From: Actinoallomurus soli
Lineage (GTDB): Bacteria > Actinomycetota > Actinomycetes > Streptosporangiales > Streptosporangiaceae
Length of the DNA: 64,000 bases
NCBI RefSeq assembly: GCF_024055715.1
Contig: NZ_JAMXMV010000005.1
Coordinates: 310,001 to 374,000, forward strand
Direction: 5' to 3'
Shown: positions 1 to 8,060 of the stretch, piece after piece
How positions within the stretch are numbered: position 1 is the stretch's first letter
Layout: each line of letters starts with the position of its first letter
Program-made: the position numbers and the translations under genes
The notes under the pieces: generated by a model
The model's input: only the letters and a program-made list of their open reading frames with translations
Told to the model about the DNA's origin: nothing
Database searches by the model: none

Positions 1-957
1 GTCGGCGCGGAACGCCCGCGCGCGCTCCTTCAGGATGAGGTAGGTGCGCATGTTCGCGGCGGCCGAGGCCCACACGCCGGAGAAGTCCTCGGTGCGGGTC
101 GGCTTGTAGTCGAAGTGGCGCGGCCCGTCGTACCCGCCGTTCTCCAGCAGGTCGACGAGGAAGAAGGCGCTCTTCAGGTCGCCGTGGCCGAAGACCAGGT
201 CCTGGTCGTACTTCGGGCCGTGCTGGCCGTTCAGGTCGATGTGGAACAGCTTGCCGTGCCACAGCGCCTGGGCGATGCCGTGGACGAAGTTCATCCCGGC
301 CATCTGCTCGTGCCCGACCTCGGGGTTGAGGCCGACCATGTCGGCGTGCTCCAGCGAGCCGATGAACGCCAGCGCGTGGCCGATGGTCGGCAGCAGGATG
401 TCGCCGCGCGGCTCGTTCGGCTTCGGCTCGAGCGCGAACCGGATGCCGTAGCCCTTGTCGGTGACGTACGTGGCGAGGGTGTCGATGGCCTCGCGGAACC
501 GGTCGAGGGCGACCCGCACGTCCTTGGCGGCGTCGGACTCGGCGCCCTCGCGGCCGCCCCAGAAGACGTACGTCTTGGCGCCCAGCTCGGCGGCCAGGTC
601 GAGGTTGCGCATGACCTTGCGGAGGGCGTACCGGCGGATGTCGCGGTCGTTGGAGGTGAACGCGCCGTCCTTGAACACCGGGTGGGTGAACAGGTTCGTC
701 GTCGCCATCGGGACCTTGAGGCCGGTCTCGTCGAGCGCCTTGCGGAAGGCGGCGATCGCCTTGTCCCGGTCCGGCTCGACGGCGAGGAGGTCGTCGTCGT
801 GGAACGTCACCCCGTAGGCGCCGAGCTCCGCGAGCCGGTGCACCGACTCCACCGGGTCGAGCGGCGGCCGGGTCGCGTCACCGAACGGGTCGCGCGCCTG
901 CCAGCCGACGGTCCACAGCCCGAAGGTGAACTTGTCCTCAGGGGTGGGTTCGAACAT
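1..957 (-). CDS. xylA: xylose isomerase (3' end cut by the window edge)
   Basis: Cytoplasmic TIM-barrel enzyme interconverting D-xylose and D-xylulose, the entry step of xylose use. The 319 codons visible begin [20 protein letters not shown], typical of actinobacterial XylA. Family motifs are readable: the active-site stretch [25 protein letters not shown], and the metal ligands in [22 protein letters not shown] and FHIDLNGQ. Family members are about 386-390 aa, so roughly 70 C-terminal residues lie left of the window. The gene is transcribed leftward, divergent from a ROK regulator that starts 88 bp away, the classic xylA/xylR arrangement. Repression by that ROK protein, relieved by xylose, is inferred. 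Confidence 0.95.
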   Translation of the reverse strand, partial: MFEPTPEDKFTFGLWTVGWQARDPFGDATRPPLDPVESVHRLAELGAYGVTFHDDDLLAVEPDRDKAIAAFRKALDETGLKVPMATTNLFTHPVFKDGAFTSNDRDIRRYALRKVMRNLDLAAELGAKTYVFWGGREGAESDAAKDVRVALDRFREAIDTLATYVTDKGYGIRFALEPKPNEPRGDILLPTIGHALAFIGSLEHADMVGLNPEVGHEQMAGMNFVHGIAQALWHGKLFHIDLNGQHGPKYDQDLVFGHGDLKSAFFLVDLLENGGYDGPRHFDYKPTRTEDFSGVWASAAANMRTYLILKERARAFRAD

Positions 958-985
958 CTCGTCTCCTCATTTCGTTCAAGCTCTG

Positions 986-1043
986 GACTAATTAAAACCC
1001 GCAGGTGCCCGGTGTCAACAGGGGAGGGGTTGCATGATTAGTC
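986..1043. promoter_or_regulatory. putative ROK operator half-sites in the xylA/ROK divergent spacer
   Basis: GACTAAT at 986-992 and ATTAGTC at 1037-1043 form an inverted pair in the 87-bp spacer. Read outward, each ATTAGTC is followed by a GAAC a few bases on, so each looks like one copy of a longer site. The right copy ends two bases before the GTG start of the ROK gene, which would suit autorepression; the left copy sits just upstream of xylA. Operator function is inferred from position and symmetry. Confidence 0.45.
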
Positions 1044-1044
1044 T

Positions 1045-2295
1045 GTGAACATGCGAAATGAGATCACGCCCGTCCGGCACGGCACCATGCGGGCCCGTAA
1101 CCTGGCCGTGGTGCTGGGCGAGATCTCCCGTCGCCAGCCGGTCAGCCGCGCTCGTCTCGCCGACGTCACCGGCTTCACCAAGACCACCGTATCCAGTCTC
1201 GTCGCCGCGTTGAAGGCCGCGGGCCTGGTCCGCGAGGACGGGCCCGTGCGCGACGGCGAGCGCGGGCGCCCCGCCACGGCCGTGTCGGTCAACGGCGACC
1301 GCGTCGCCGGCCTCGGCCTGGAGGTCAACGTCGACTACCTCGCCGCCTGCGTGCTCGACCTCGGGCGGCGGATCCGGCACCGGCACATCGTCGCCGCCGA
1401 CAACCGGGGACGCGCGCCCGAGCGCGTCATCGGCGCGCTGACGGACCTCGCCGAACGGGCGATCGCCGCGGCGGGGGACCAGGGCCTGACGGTCGCCGGC
1501 GCCGTGGTCGCGCTGCCGGGCACGCTCGACCGGGCGGGCGGCCGCGTGCGCACCGCCCCGAACCTCGGCTGGCGCGACGTCGCGGCCGGGGAACTGCTGG
1601 CCGGCGGCCTGCCGACCCTCGCGCTGCCCGCCGACCAGGACAACGAGGCGAACCTCGCCGCCCTCGGCGAACTGTGGTTCGGCCACGGGCCGGAACTCGG
1701 CTCCTACGTTCACGTCTCCGGCGAGATCGGCGTCGGCGCGGGCATCGTCGTCGACGGCCGGGTGTTCCGCGGCGCGCACGGGTTCGCCGGCGAGCTCGGC
1801 CACGTCGTCGTCGACCCGGCCGGGCCGCCCTGCGCGTGCGGCGGCCGGGGCTGCCTGGAACAGGTCGCGGGCCAGGAGGCGATCCTGCGGGCGGCGGGCA
1901 TCCCCGACACCGTCGGGACGTCCACCGCCGGGCCCGACGGCCCGCTCGCCGCGCTGGTCGCGCTCCTGCGCGACGGCGACGGCCCGGCCCTGGCGGCGGT
2001 GCGCCGGGCGGGGGAGGCGCTGGGCCAGGCCCTGTCCGCGGCGGTCAACCTGTTCGACCCGGACACGATCGTGCTCGGCGGCATCTTCTCCGCGCTCGCC
2101 CCGTGGGCGTCCCCGGCCGTCGAGGAGGCACTCGGCGGCGGCACCGGCGTCGTACGGCACGCGCCGCCCCGCCTGACCGTCTCCCGCCTGGGCGGCGACG
2201 CCGCCGCCCTGGGCGCCGCCGCGCTCGTCGTCGAACGCGTCATGAACGACCCCGCGCTCCTCATGGAGGCATCGGCCCATCCGCACGGCCGGTGA
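1045..2295 (+). CDS. ROK family transcriptional regulator (XylR-type)
   Basis: A 416-aa repressor-type ROK protein. Residues about 15-75 form a winged helix-turn-helix (SRARLADVTGFTKTTVSSLV). The rest is the sugar-kinase-like ROK fold with the zinc-binding CACGGRGCLEQ motif that separates ROK regulators and kinases from other ASKHA proteins. It starts with GTG at 1045; an in-frame ATG two codons later is an alternative. It is divergent from xylA with inverted ATTAGTC elements between them, so control of xylose catabolism is the natural reading. Family and role are well supported; xylose as the effector is inferred from the neighbour. Confidence 0.9.
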   Translation: MNMRNEITPVRHGTMRARNLAVVLGEISRRQPVSRARLADVTGFTKTTVSSLVAALKAAGLVREDGPVRDGERGRPATAVSVNGDRVAGLGLEVNVDYLAACVLDLGRRIRHRHIVAADNRGRAPERVIGALTDLAERAIAAAGDQGLTVAGAVVALPGTLDRAGGRVRTAPNLGWRDVAAGELLAGGLPTLALPADQDNEANLAALGELWFGHGPELGSYVHVSGEIGVGAGIVVDGRVFRGAHGFAGELGHVVVDPAGPPCACGGRGCLEQVAGQEAILRAAGIPDTVGTSTAGPDGPLAALVALLRDGDGPALAAVRRAGEALGQALSAAVNLFDPDTIVLGGIFSALAPWASPAVEEALGGGTGVVRHAPPRLTVSRLGGDAAALGAAALVVERVMNDPALLMEASAHPHGR

Positions 2296-2411
2296 CGCGG
2301 GAATTCGGCAGCGTTACCCTAATGCCGAGTCGGTGCCCGGCCGGTGCCGTCTGGGGCGGCGTAAGTTCGACGAAACCGCGGATTTGGCGCTGGTTTATGT
2401 AGAATTTATGG

Positions 2412-3251
2412 GTGACCGCTCCGCGACCCACGCTGACTCGACGGCATGCCCTGGGCGAGACGAGCGCGCGCTCTCTGCTGCTGACCCTCCTGGGCGAGTT
2501 CGTCCTGCGGTACCAGGAGCCGGTCTGGACCTCCACGCTGGTCGAGGTGCTCGACGAGCTCGGCGTGGAGGAGAAGTCCGCGCGGCAGGCGCTGGCCCGT
2601 ACGGCCGCCGACGGATGGCTCACCTCCGAGCGGGTCGGGCGGAGCGTCCGCTGGTCTCTCACCCCGCCCGGACGGCAGCTGCTCACGGAGGGCGCGGAGC
2701 GCATCTACGGCTTCGGCGCCGAGGCCGCCGCCTGGGACGGCGTCTGGCTCATCGTGTACGTCTCCGTCCCCGAGTCCAGGCGCCGCCTCCGGCACCAGCT
2801 CCGTACGAAGCTGAGCTGGGCCGGCTTCGGATCGCCCGGCCCGGGCATGTGGATCGCGCCGTCGGCGGCGCGTGAGGCGGAGGCGCGGTCCGTCATCGAG
2901 GGCCTCGGACTGCAGGCCGGCGCGATGTCGTTCACCGCGCGGTTCGCCGGGGTCGGCAGCGAGCGGGCGATGGTCGAGCGGGCGTGGGACCTGGACGGCG
3001 TCGCGGCCGAGTACGAGGCGTTCATCGACGAGTTCGGCGCCCTGCGCCCCGCCTCGCCCGAGTCGATCCTGCTGGCGCAGGCGCGGCTCGTGCACGAATG
3101 GCGGCGCTTCCCGTTCCTGGACCCCCGGCTGCCCGCGGCGCTGCTGCCGGCCGGCTGGGTCGGCGTCCAGGCCCGCGAGCTGTTCGACGCCCGCCACGAC
3201 GAGTGGCACGCCGTCGCCCAGCGGCGCTGGCGCGAGCTCGCCACCGGCTGA
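2412..3251 (+). CDS. PaaX family transcriptional regulator
   Basis: A 279-aa protein with PaaX architecture: an N-terminal winged helix (about residues 15-80, ALGETSARSLLLTLLGEFVL then KSARQALARTAADGWL) followed by the PaaX central and C-terminal domains (WDGVWLIVYVSVPESRRRLR, GFGSPGPGMWIAP). PaaX proteins repress phenylacetate or other aromatic-acid catabolism and respond to CoA thioesters. No paa catabolic gene is nearby; the closest CoA enzyme is the acyl-CoA synthetase at 4000-5679, whose link is only positional. The start is GTG at 2412; an ATG at 2408 is in another frame. There is no clear Shine-Dalgarno, so a leaderless transcript is possible. Confidence 0.85.
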   Translation: MTAPRPTLTRRHALGETSARSLLLTLLGEFVLRYQEPVWTSTLVEVLDELGVEEKSARQALARTAADGWLTSERVGRSVRWSLTPPGRQLLTEGAERIYGFGAEAAAWDGVWLIVYVSVPESRRRLRHQLRTKLSWAGFGSPGPGMWIAPSAAREAEARSVIEGLGLQAGAMSFTARFAGVGSERAMVERAWDLDGVAAEYEAFIDEFGALRPASPESILLAQARLVHEWRRFPFLDPRLPAALLPAGWVGVQARELFDARHDEWHAVAQRRWRELATG

Positions 3252-3285
3252 CGGACCCCTCGCACGGCCTCCACAATGTCAGTGT

Positions 3286-3301
3286 TCGAACGTATGATCG
3301 A
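3286..3301 (+). promoter_or_regulatory. LexA (SOS)-box-like palindrome
   Basis: TCGAAC-GTAT-GATCGA matches 11 of 12 defined bases of the actinobacterial LexA operator TCGAAC-N4-GTTCGA. It ends three bases before the ATG of the WYL gene at 3305, a position where a bound repressor would block transcription. The match is seen directly; LexA binding is inferred. Confidence 0.45.
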
Positions 3302-3304
3302 ACC

Positions 3305-3814
3305 ATGGCCGAGAACGCGACGCTCGCAAGCCGTACCCGTCCCCCACTTCCGGCCCCTGAGGTGGCGGCCCTCGCCCTCTCGCTCGCCCACCTGGGCGCC
3401 GGCCCGCAGGCCGCCACGGCCCGCCGGGCCCTGCGCCGCCTGTTCGACGATCTCGATCCGGCCGAGACCGTCGGCACGACACTCGACACCCTGGCCCGCC
3501 CACTCGACCCGGCGACGGCGCACCGGGCACGGACCGCGGCGAGCGCGATCACCGCGCGGCTCGTGGTCCGCCTGCACTACGTCGACGCCAAGGGCAACGT
3601 CACGGTCCGCGAGGTGGAGCCGGTGACCTGCCTCGTCCACCGCGACCACTGGTACCTCGTCGGCTGGTGCCGGCTGCGCCGGCACATCCGCGCCTTCCGT
3701 TTCGACCGGATGCTGGCGCTGGAGGCCACCGAGATCCCGGCGCGCCCGCATCGCGCCGAGCGCTTCCTGCCCTTCCAGCCACGCGCGACGCGGACCGCGC
3801 ACTGCCGCCGGTGA
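3305..3814 (+). CDS. WYL-domain protein lacking the helix-turn-helix half
   Basis: A 169-aa product. Residues about 75-150 are a WYL ligand-sensing domain (VVRLHYVDAKGNVTVREVEP, HRDHWYLVGWCRLRRHIRAF). Usual YafY/PafB-type WYL regulators are about 320 aa with an N-terminal winged helix; none is visible here. Residues 1-75 are Ala/Arg/Pro-rich and match nothing I recognise. It may be a free-standing WYL effector-binding protein or a decayed regulator. The ATG at 3305 follows the LexA-like box directly. WYL proteins PafB/PafC control a DNA-damage response in actinobacteria, which makes the box notable. No partner gene is adjacent. Confidence 0.65.
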   Translation: MAENATLASRTRPPLPAPEVAALALSLAHLGAGPQAATARRALRRLFDDLDPAETVGTTLDTLARPLDPATAHRARTAASAITARLVVRLHYVDAKGNVTVREVEPVTCLVHRDHWYLVGWCRLRRHIRAFRFDRMLALEATEIPARPHRAERFLPFQPRATRTAHCRR

Positions 3815-3843
3815 CCCTTCGCCGTGGGTGACTCCTCACCGCG

Positions 3844-3891
3844 GGTGCGGACGGCGGGCGGTCCGGTTCATCCGGGCCGCCCGCCCGCACC
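3844..3891. terminator. putative bidirectional terminator hairpin
   Basis: GGTGCGG-A-CGGCGGGCGG pairs with CCGCCCGCCCGCACC across a 15-base loop, with one bulge. It lies between the convergent WYL gene and acyl-CoA synthetase. There is no U-tract, as is usual in high-G+C genomes. Confidence 0.5.
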
Positions 3892-3999
3892 GGCGGACGG
3901 AGCCCCGCGGCCGACCGGTTCCGCGGTCCGTCCGTGTCGGCGGCGCGGTGGCGTCGGCGGACCGGCTCCGCACTCCGTCCGCGCGGGCGCGGAGCCGTC

Positions 4000-5679
4000 T
4001 CAGCCGACCAGTTCCGTGCGCAGCTTCGTCTTCAGGATCTTGCCCGCGGGGTTGCGCGGCAGTTCTCCCGCGCGGAACCAGATGTGGGCCGGCACCTTGA
4101 ACGACGCGATCCGCTCGCGGAGGAACGCCTGCAGCTCCTCCGGCGTGACCGTCATGCCGGGGCGGAGGCAGACGACCGCGCCGACCTCCTCGCCGAGCGC
4201 CTCGTGCGGCACCCCGATCACGGCGGCGTCGGCGATCGCGGGGTGGTCGTACATGGCGGACTCGACCTCGGCGCAGTAGACGTTCTCCCCGCCGCGGATC
4301 AGCATGTCCTTGGCCCGGTCGACGATGTAGACGAATCCCTCCGCGTCGATACGGGCCAGATCCCCGGTGTGGAACCAGCCGTCGCGGAACGACCGGGCGG
4401 TGGCCTCGGGGGCGTTCCAGTAGCCCTTGATGACGTTCGGCCCGCGGACGAGGAGCTCGCCGACCTCGCCGGCGGGCAGCTCCGCGCCCGCCGGGTCCAC
4501 GACCTTGACGTCGCACACCGGGACCGGCGGGCCGACGCTGTCGGGGTGGGTCAGGTAGTTGATCCCGCTGTTGTACGTGGTCACCGCCGACGTCTCGGTC
4601 AGGCCGTACCCGTTGCTCGGGACGCGATCGGGGAGCAGCTCCTTGATCTTCTCGACCAGGGCGGGCGGTGCGGGCGAACCGCCGTACGACACGGACCCGA
4701 GGCTGGAGGTGTCGTACTTGTCGAACTCGGGGGACGTCAGCAGCTGCCAGGCCATCGTCGGCACTCCGCCGAACGCCGTGACCCTCTCGCGTTCGATGAG
4801 CTGGAGCGCGCGCTCGGCGTCCCACTTGCGCATCAGGACGATGGTGCTGCCGAGGACCGCGCTCGCCACGAGCACCGTGTGGCAGCCGGTCGCGTGGAAG
4901 AGCGGCAGGCTCGTCAGCGTGATGCGCTGCTGGGGGTTGGCCAGTTCATCGATCCGGCCGCCCGCCTGCAGGCCGGCGCCCAGCATGGCGTACGCCAGGC
5001 TCAGGGTGTTGCCGGTGATGTTGCGCTGCGTGCCGAGCGCGCCCTTCGGCCGCCCCGTCGTGCCGGAGGTGTAGAAGATCGTGGCGTCGTCCTCCGGCCC
5101 GATCTCGGCGTCCGGGAGCGCGGTCTCGGTGACCTCGCCGAGCACGGTCTCGTACGCGTCGGCGCCGGGCGGCGGCGTGCCCTCGCCGCGTACGACGATC
5201 ACGGCGAGGCCGAGGTCCGGCAGGACGTCCGTGAGCCGGCCGGCGCGCTCCTCGTCGGCCACCAGCACGCTCGCGCCGCTGTCCCGCAGGCCGTACTCCA
5301 GCTCCGGCCCCGTCCACCAGGCGTTCAGCGGGACGACGACGGCGCCGATGGCCGCGGCGCCCCAGAACGCGACGAACCACTCGGGGCGGTTGCGCATGGC
5401 GATGGCGACCCGGTCGCCCTTGCGCACGCCGTACCGCTCGGTGAGCCGGCGCGCGAAGGTCGCGGCGTGCCGGAAGTGCTCTTCGAAGGTCAGGCGCTCG
5501 TCCTCGTAGACGATGTACGTCTTGTCGCCGTGCCCCCGGCTGTTCTCGAGGACGGCGCGCAGGGACGGGGAAGCGTACTTCCAGACACGGGTCGCCGCGC
5601 CGCGGATCTCGACCTCTTCCATCTCGAACAGCTGCCCGGGCGCGGTCAGCTCGGCCCTGACCTCATCCACACTCTTCAT
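4000..5679 (-). CDS. acyl-CoA synthetase (class I adenylate-forming, FadD-like)
   Basis: A 559-aa enzyme activating a carboxylic acid to acyl-AMP and then acyl-CoA. It shows the P-loop YTSGTTGRPKGAL (about residue 200), the A5-type motif NGYGLTETSA, the A8 hinge GWFHTGDLARID, RAKDMLIRGGENVY, and the C-terminal catalytic lysine in PRNPAGKILKTKL. The ATG at 5679 is preferred over a GTG six bases upstream because GGAGG lies five bases before the ATG and overlaps the GTG. Substrate is unknown; length and motifs fit medium or long-chain fatty acids or an aryl acid. It stands alone, convergent with the WYL gene. Confidence 0.9.
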   Translation of the reverse strand: MKSVDEVRAELTAPGQLFEMEEVEIRGAATRVWKYASPSLRAVLENSRGHGDKTYIVYEDERLTFEEHFRHAATFARRLTERYGVRKGDRVAIAMRNRPEWFVAFWGAAAIGAVVVPLNAWWTGPELEYGLRDSGASVLVADEERAGRLTDVLPDLGLAVIVVRGEGTPPPGADAYETVLGEVTETALPDAEIGPEDDATIFYTSGTTGRPKGALGTQRNITGNTLSLAYAMLGAGLQAGGRIDELANPQQRITLTSLPLFHATGCHTVLVASAVLGSTIVLMRKWDAERALQLIERERVTAFGGVPTMAWQLLTSPEFDKYDTSSLGSVSYGGSPAPPALVEKIKELLPDRVPSNGYGLTETSAVTTYNSGINYLTHPDSVGPPVPVCDVKVVDPAGAELPAGEVGELLVRGPNVIKGYWNAPEATARSFRDGWFHTGDLARIDAEGFVYIVDRAKDMLIRGGENVYCAEVESAMYDHPAIADAAVIGVPHEALGEEVGAVVCLRPGMTVTPEELQAFLRERIASFKVPAHIWFRAGELPRNPAGKILKTKLRTELVG

Positions 5680-5747
5680 CCGCACCTCCGGATCGGAGCC
5701 TACGATCCGAACGCCATTCTAGAAAAGCCCCATCCGGGGGACCGCTG

Positions 5748-6599
5748 CTACGGTTTGCGGGCGACCCCGGCCCAGCAGACGGAACGGCCCGGGGTCTCCC
5801 GGAGCGGGCTCGACGCCTCGTCGGGACGCCACAGCGGTGTCCACACCACGCCCGGCTCGATCAGCTCCAGGCCCGCGAAGAACGCCTCGACCTGGGCGTG
5901 CGTGCGGACGTGGGCCGAACTCGAGGTCTTGTAGTTGTCCTTCAGGGCCGTCTCCACCTCGTCGTCCCCGTCGTCGGTGGCATGGGAGATCACCAGGTGG
6001 CTGCCCGCCGGGAGCGGTTTGACGAGCCGGCGGACCAGGCCGTACGGGTCCTCGTCGTCGGCGATGAAGTGCAGGACCGCGACGAGCAGGAGCGCGACGG
6101 GCCGGTCGAGGTCCAGCAGCCGGCGCAGCGCGGGATCGGCCAGGATGCCCTCGGGGTCACGCAGGTCGTGGCGCACGATCGCGGTGCCGTCGACCCCGTG
6201 CAGCATGTCCCGCCCGTGGGCGAGCACGACCGGGTCGTTGTCGACGTACACGATCCGGGATTCGGGTGCGATCTCCTGGACGATCTCGTGGACCTGCCCG
6301 TACGACGGCAGGCCGGTGCCGATGTCGAGGAACTGCCGGACACCCGCCTCGGCCGCGAGATGGCGGACGGCGCGGCGGAGGAACCCGCGGTTCTCAAGGG
6401 CGGCGTGCCGTGCGCTCGGCAGGGCCGCCATGGTGTTCTCCGCCACGACGCGGTCGGCGGGATAGTGGTCCTTGCCGCCCAGGATGTAGTTGTACACGCG
6501 CGCCGGGCTGGGGATGTCGGGCCGGAACTCGTCCTGCCGGTCGTCGTCGGTCACGAAGAGCCTCATCGCCGGGATGTCGGAGGCGGCTGATTCTTCCAT
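5748..6599 (-). CDS. SAM-dependent methyltransferase, DUF574/Methyltransf_19 family
   Basis: A 283-aa protein of the actinobacterial S-adenosyl methyltransferase family PF04672. Landmarks are the N-terminal IPSPARVYNYILGGKDHYPA, the SAM-binding FLDIGTGLPSYGQVHEI, the acidic loop RIVYVDNDPVVLAHGR and a late VCWAGVARKP. These genes are highly multicopy in actinomycetes and usually unassigned; many sit beside DUF5753/DUF397 gene pairs, as here. The gene is divergent from the DUF5753 regulator across a spacer with four copies of a 12-base motif, so co-regulation is plausible. Substrate unknown. Confidence 0.88.
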   Translation of the reverse strand: MEESAASDIPAMRLFVTDDDRQDEFRPDIPSPARVYNYILGGKDHYPADRVVAENTMAALPSARHAALENRGFLRRAVRHLAAEAGVRQFLDIGTGLPSYGQVHEIVQEIAPESRIVYVDNDPVVLAHGRDMLHGVDGTAIVRHDLRDPEGILADPALRRLLDLDRPVALLLVAVLHFIADDEDPYGLVRRLVKPLPAGSHLVISHATDDGDDEVETALKDNYKTSSSAHVRTHAQVEAFFAGLELIEPGVVWTPLWRPDEASSPLRETPGRSVCWAGVARKP

Positions 6600-6712
6600 G
6601 AACGTCCGTGCCCGGCGGCTGGATCCGGGAATCCGCCGCCGAACACGGACGACCGTTGGGCGGCCACAGGATCGCCCACATCACCATCACATGCCTGGCC
6701 ACGGCTGACAAT

Positions 6713-6792
6713 GGGATTGCATCCAGCTATGGGATAGCATCGCGTCACGACGCTGAGGATGCAAGCCCATTGGGAGGTGGGATTGCATCGCG
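6713..6792. promoter_or_regulatory. four iterated GGGATTGCATC elements in a divergent spacer
   Basis: GGGATTGCATCC (6713-6724), GGGATAGCATCGCG (6731-6744), GGATGCAAGCCC (6757-6768, inverted) and GGGATTGCATCGCG (6779-6792) are four copies of one element within 80 bp, three direct and one inverted. They lie 58-137 bp upstream of the DUF5753 regulator and behind the methyltransferase. Iteration at this spacing suggests a multi-site operator. Confidence 0.55.
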
Positions 6793-6849
6793 GCGGCCCC
6801 CGGCCGGTCGTGCAAGACTCGGGGATCCGCCGCGAGGGAGGTCGAGGTC

Positions 6850-7704
6850 ATGGCGAACGCTGGAGCGAGCGGCCCCACCGCGCTCCGCATCCTTCTCGGA
6901 TCGGAGCTGCGCCGGCTGCGGGACAAGGCCGGAGTCGCCTCGGCCCAGGCGGCCAGGGCCATCGGCGGATCCGAGTCGAAGATCAGCCGGATGGAGCTCG
7001 GGCGCAGCGGCTTCAAGGAGGCGGACGTCGCGATCCTGCTGTCGCTGTACGGCATCACCGACGAGGAGGAGCGCGACCAGCTGCTGACGCTCGCCCGCCG
7101 CGCCAACCAGCCCGGCTGGTGGCACAGCTACGGCGACGTCCTGCCCTCCTGGTTCCAGTCCTACATCGGACTCGAGCAGGCGGCGGCCCGCATCCGCACC
7201 TACGAGCCGCAGTTCGTCCCCGGCCTGCTGCAGACCGAGGACTATGCCGCGGCCGTCATCTCCCTGGGCGACTTCCCGCCCGAGGAGGTGGAGCGCCGGG
7301 TCTCGCTGCGGGCCACACGGCAGCGGCGCTTCCGCGAAGGCGCGCTGCGGCTGTGGGCGGTGATCGACGAGATGGCGCTGCGCCGTCCCGTCGGCGGCCC
7401 CGCGGTGCTGCGCGGGCAGCTGGAGTACCTCATGACCGTGGCCAAGCAGCCGGGGCTCACGCTCCAGGTCACGCCGTTCGAGGCCGGCGCGCTGCACGCC
7501 GCGCCCGGCGGGTTCACCATCCTGCGGTTCGCCGACCCGCAGCTGCCCGACGTGGTCTACGTCGAGCAACTGGGCAACGCCCTCTACCTCGACAAGCGCG
7601 AGGACATCGACCGGTACACCCTCGCCATGGACCGTCTCAGCGTCATCAGCGCCACTCCCGAAGAGTCCATCGATCTCATCGGCACGATCCTGGAGGGCCT
7701 CTGA
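6850..7704 (+). CDS. XRE-family helix-turn-helix regulator with DUF5753 domain (Scr1/WhiJ type)
   Basis: A 284-aa protein. Residues about 10-70 are a Cro/C1-type HTH (ELRRLRDKAGVASAQAARAI, ESKISRMELGRSGFKEADVA). Residues about 95-280 are the DUF5753 domain, recognisable by YIGLEQAAARIRTYEPQFVP, GLLQTEDYA and TEDYAAAVISL. Such proteins pair with small DUF397 proteins and are annotated as Scr1-family antitoxin-like regulators; the Streptomyces whiJ locus is the studied example. A good GGGAGG precedes the ATG. The stop codon overlaps the next start (TGATG). Iterated upstream elements may be its own binding sites. Confidence 0.9.
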   Translation: MANAGASGPTALRILLGSELRRLRDKAGVASAQAARAIGGSESKISRMELGRSGFKEADVAILLSLYGITDEEERDQLLTLARRANQPGWWHSYGDVLPSWFQSYIGLEQAAARIRTYEPQFVPGLLQTEDYAAAVISLGDFPPEEVERRVSLRATRQRRFREGALRLWAVIDEMALRRPVGGPAVLRGQLEYLMTVAKQPGLTLQVTPFEAGALHAAPGGFTILRFADPQLPDVVYVEQLGNALYLDKREDIDRYTLAMDRLSVISATPEESIDLIGTILEGL

Positions 7705-7787
7705 TGCACACCGACGACCTGTGGCGAAAGAGCTCCAAGAGCACCCCGGAGGGCAACTGCGTCGAGGTGCGGGTCGTCGCCCGCTGA
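7704..7787 (+). CDS. short DUF397-type protein, apparently truncated
   Basis: A 27-aa product whose ATG overlaps the stop of the DUF5753 regulator (TGATG). The sequence LWRKSSKSTPEGNCVEVRVV is the N-terminal half of DUF397, the usual partner of DUF5753 regulators. Normal DUF397 proteins run 60-70 aa and continue with a conserved VRDSKDP-like segment, which is absent: TGA comes right after VRVVAR. The missing half is not seen in the other frames downstream, so this looks like a real truncation and not a simple frameshift. It may be nonfunctional, or a minimal partner. Confidence 0.65.
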   Translation: MHTDDLWRKSSKSTPEGNCVEVRVVAR

Positions 7788-7850
7788 CCCGCCGCCCCGC
7801 CGGACACGCGGTATGACGGAAGTGGAGCGACCGGACACGCTCCGTGTACG

Positions 7851-8060
7851 GTGCGGGCCGTGGAGAACCTGCGGATAGGCGTGGTCGACATCGTCCACGA
7901 CGACCAGACCACCAACGACCACCTGGCCTGCGCGGTGTGCACCTGGCGGCTCGGAGTGTCGCCGCGCGAGTACGCCCTGCGCCTCGCCCGCCGGCACGAC
8001 GAGTCCCACCAGGGCGGGCCGCGTCGTCCTCGCCCGGGCGGCGTCACGCGGACGGGCTAG
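7851..8060 (+). CDS. hypothetical small protein
   Basis: A 69-aa frame, or 66 aa from the GTG at 7860 (MENLRIGVVDIVHDDQTTND). It contains a HLACAVCTWRLG stretch with a CxxC, and a basic, Pro/Gly-rich tail. I do not recognise the family. Its 3' end overlaps the ADP-ribosylglycohydrolase gene by four bases on the opposite strand. There is no clear Shine-Dalgarno. Composition looks protein-like in the first 50 residues, but the evidence is thin. Confidence 0.35.
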   Translation: MRAVENLRIGVVDIVHDDQTTNDHLACAVCTWRLGVSPREYALRLARRHDESHQGGPRRPRPGGVTRTG

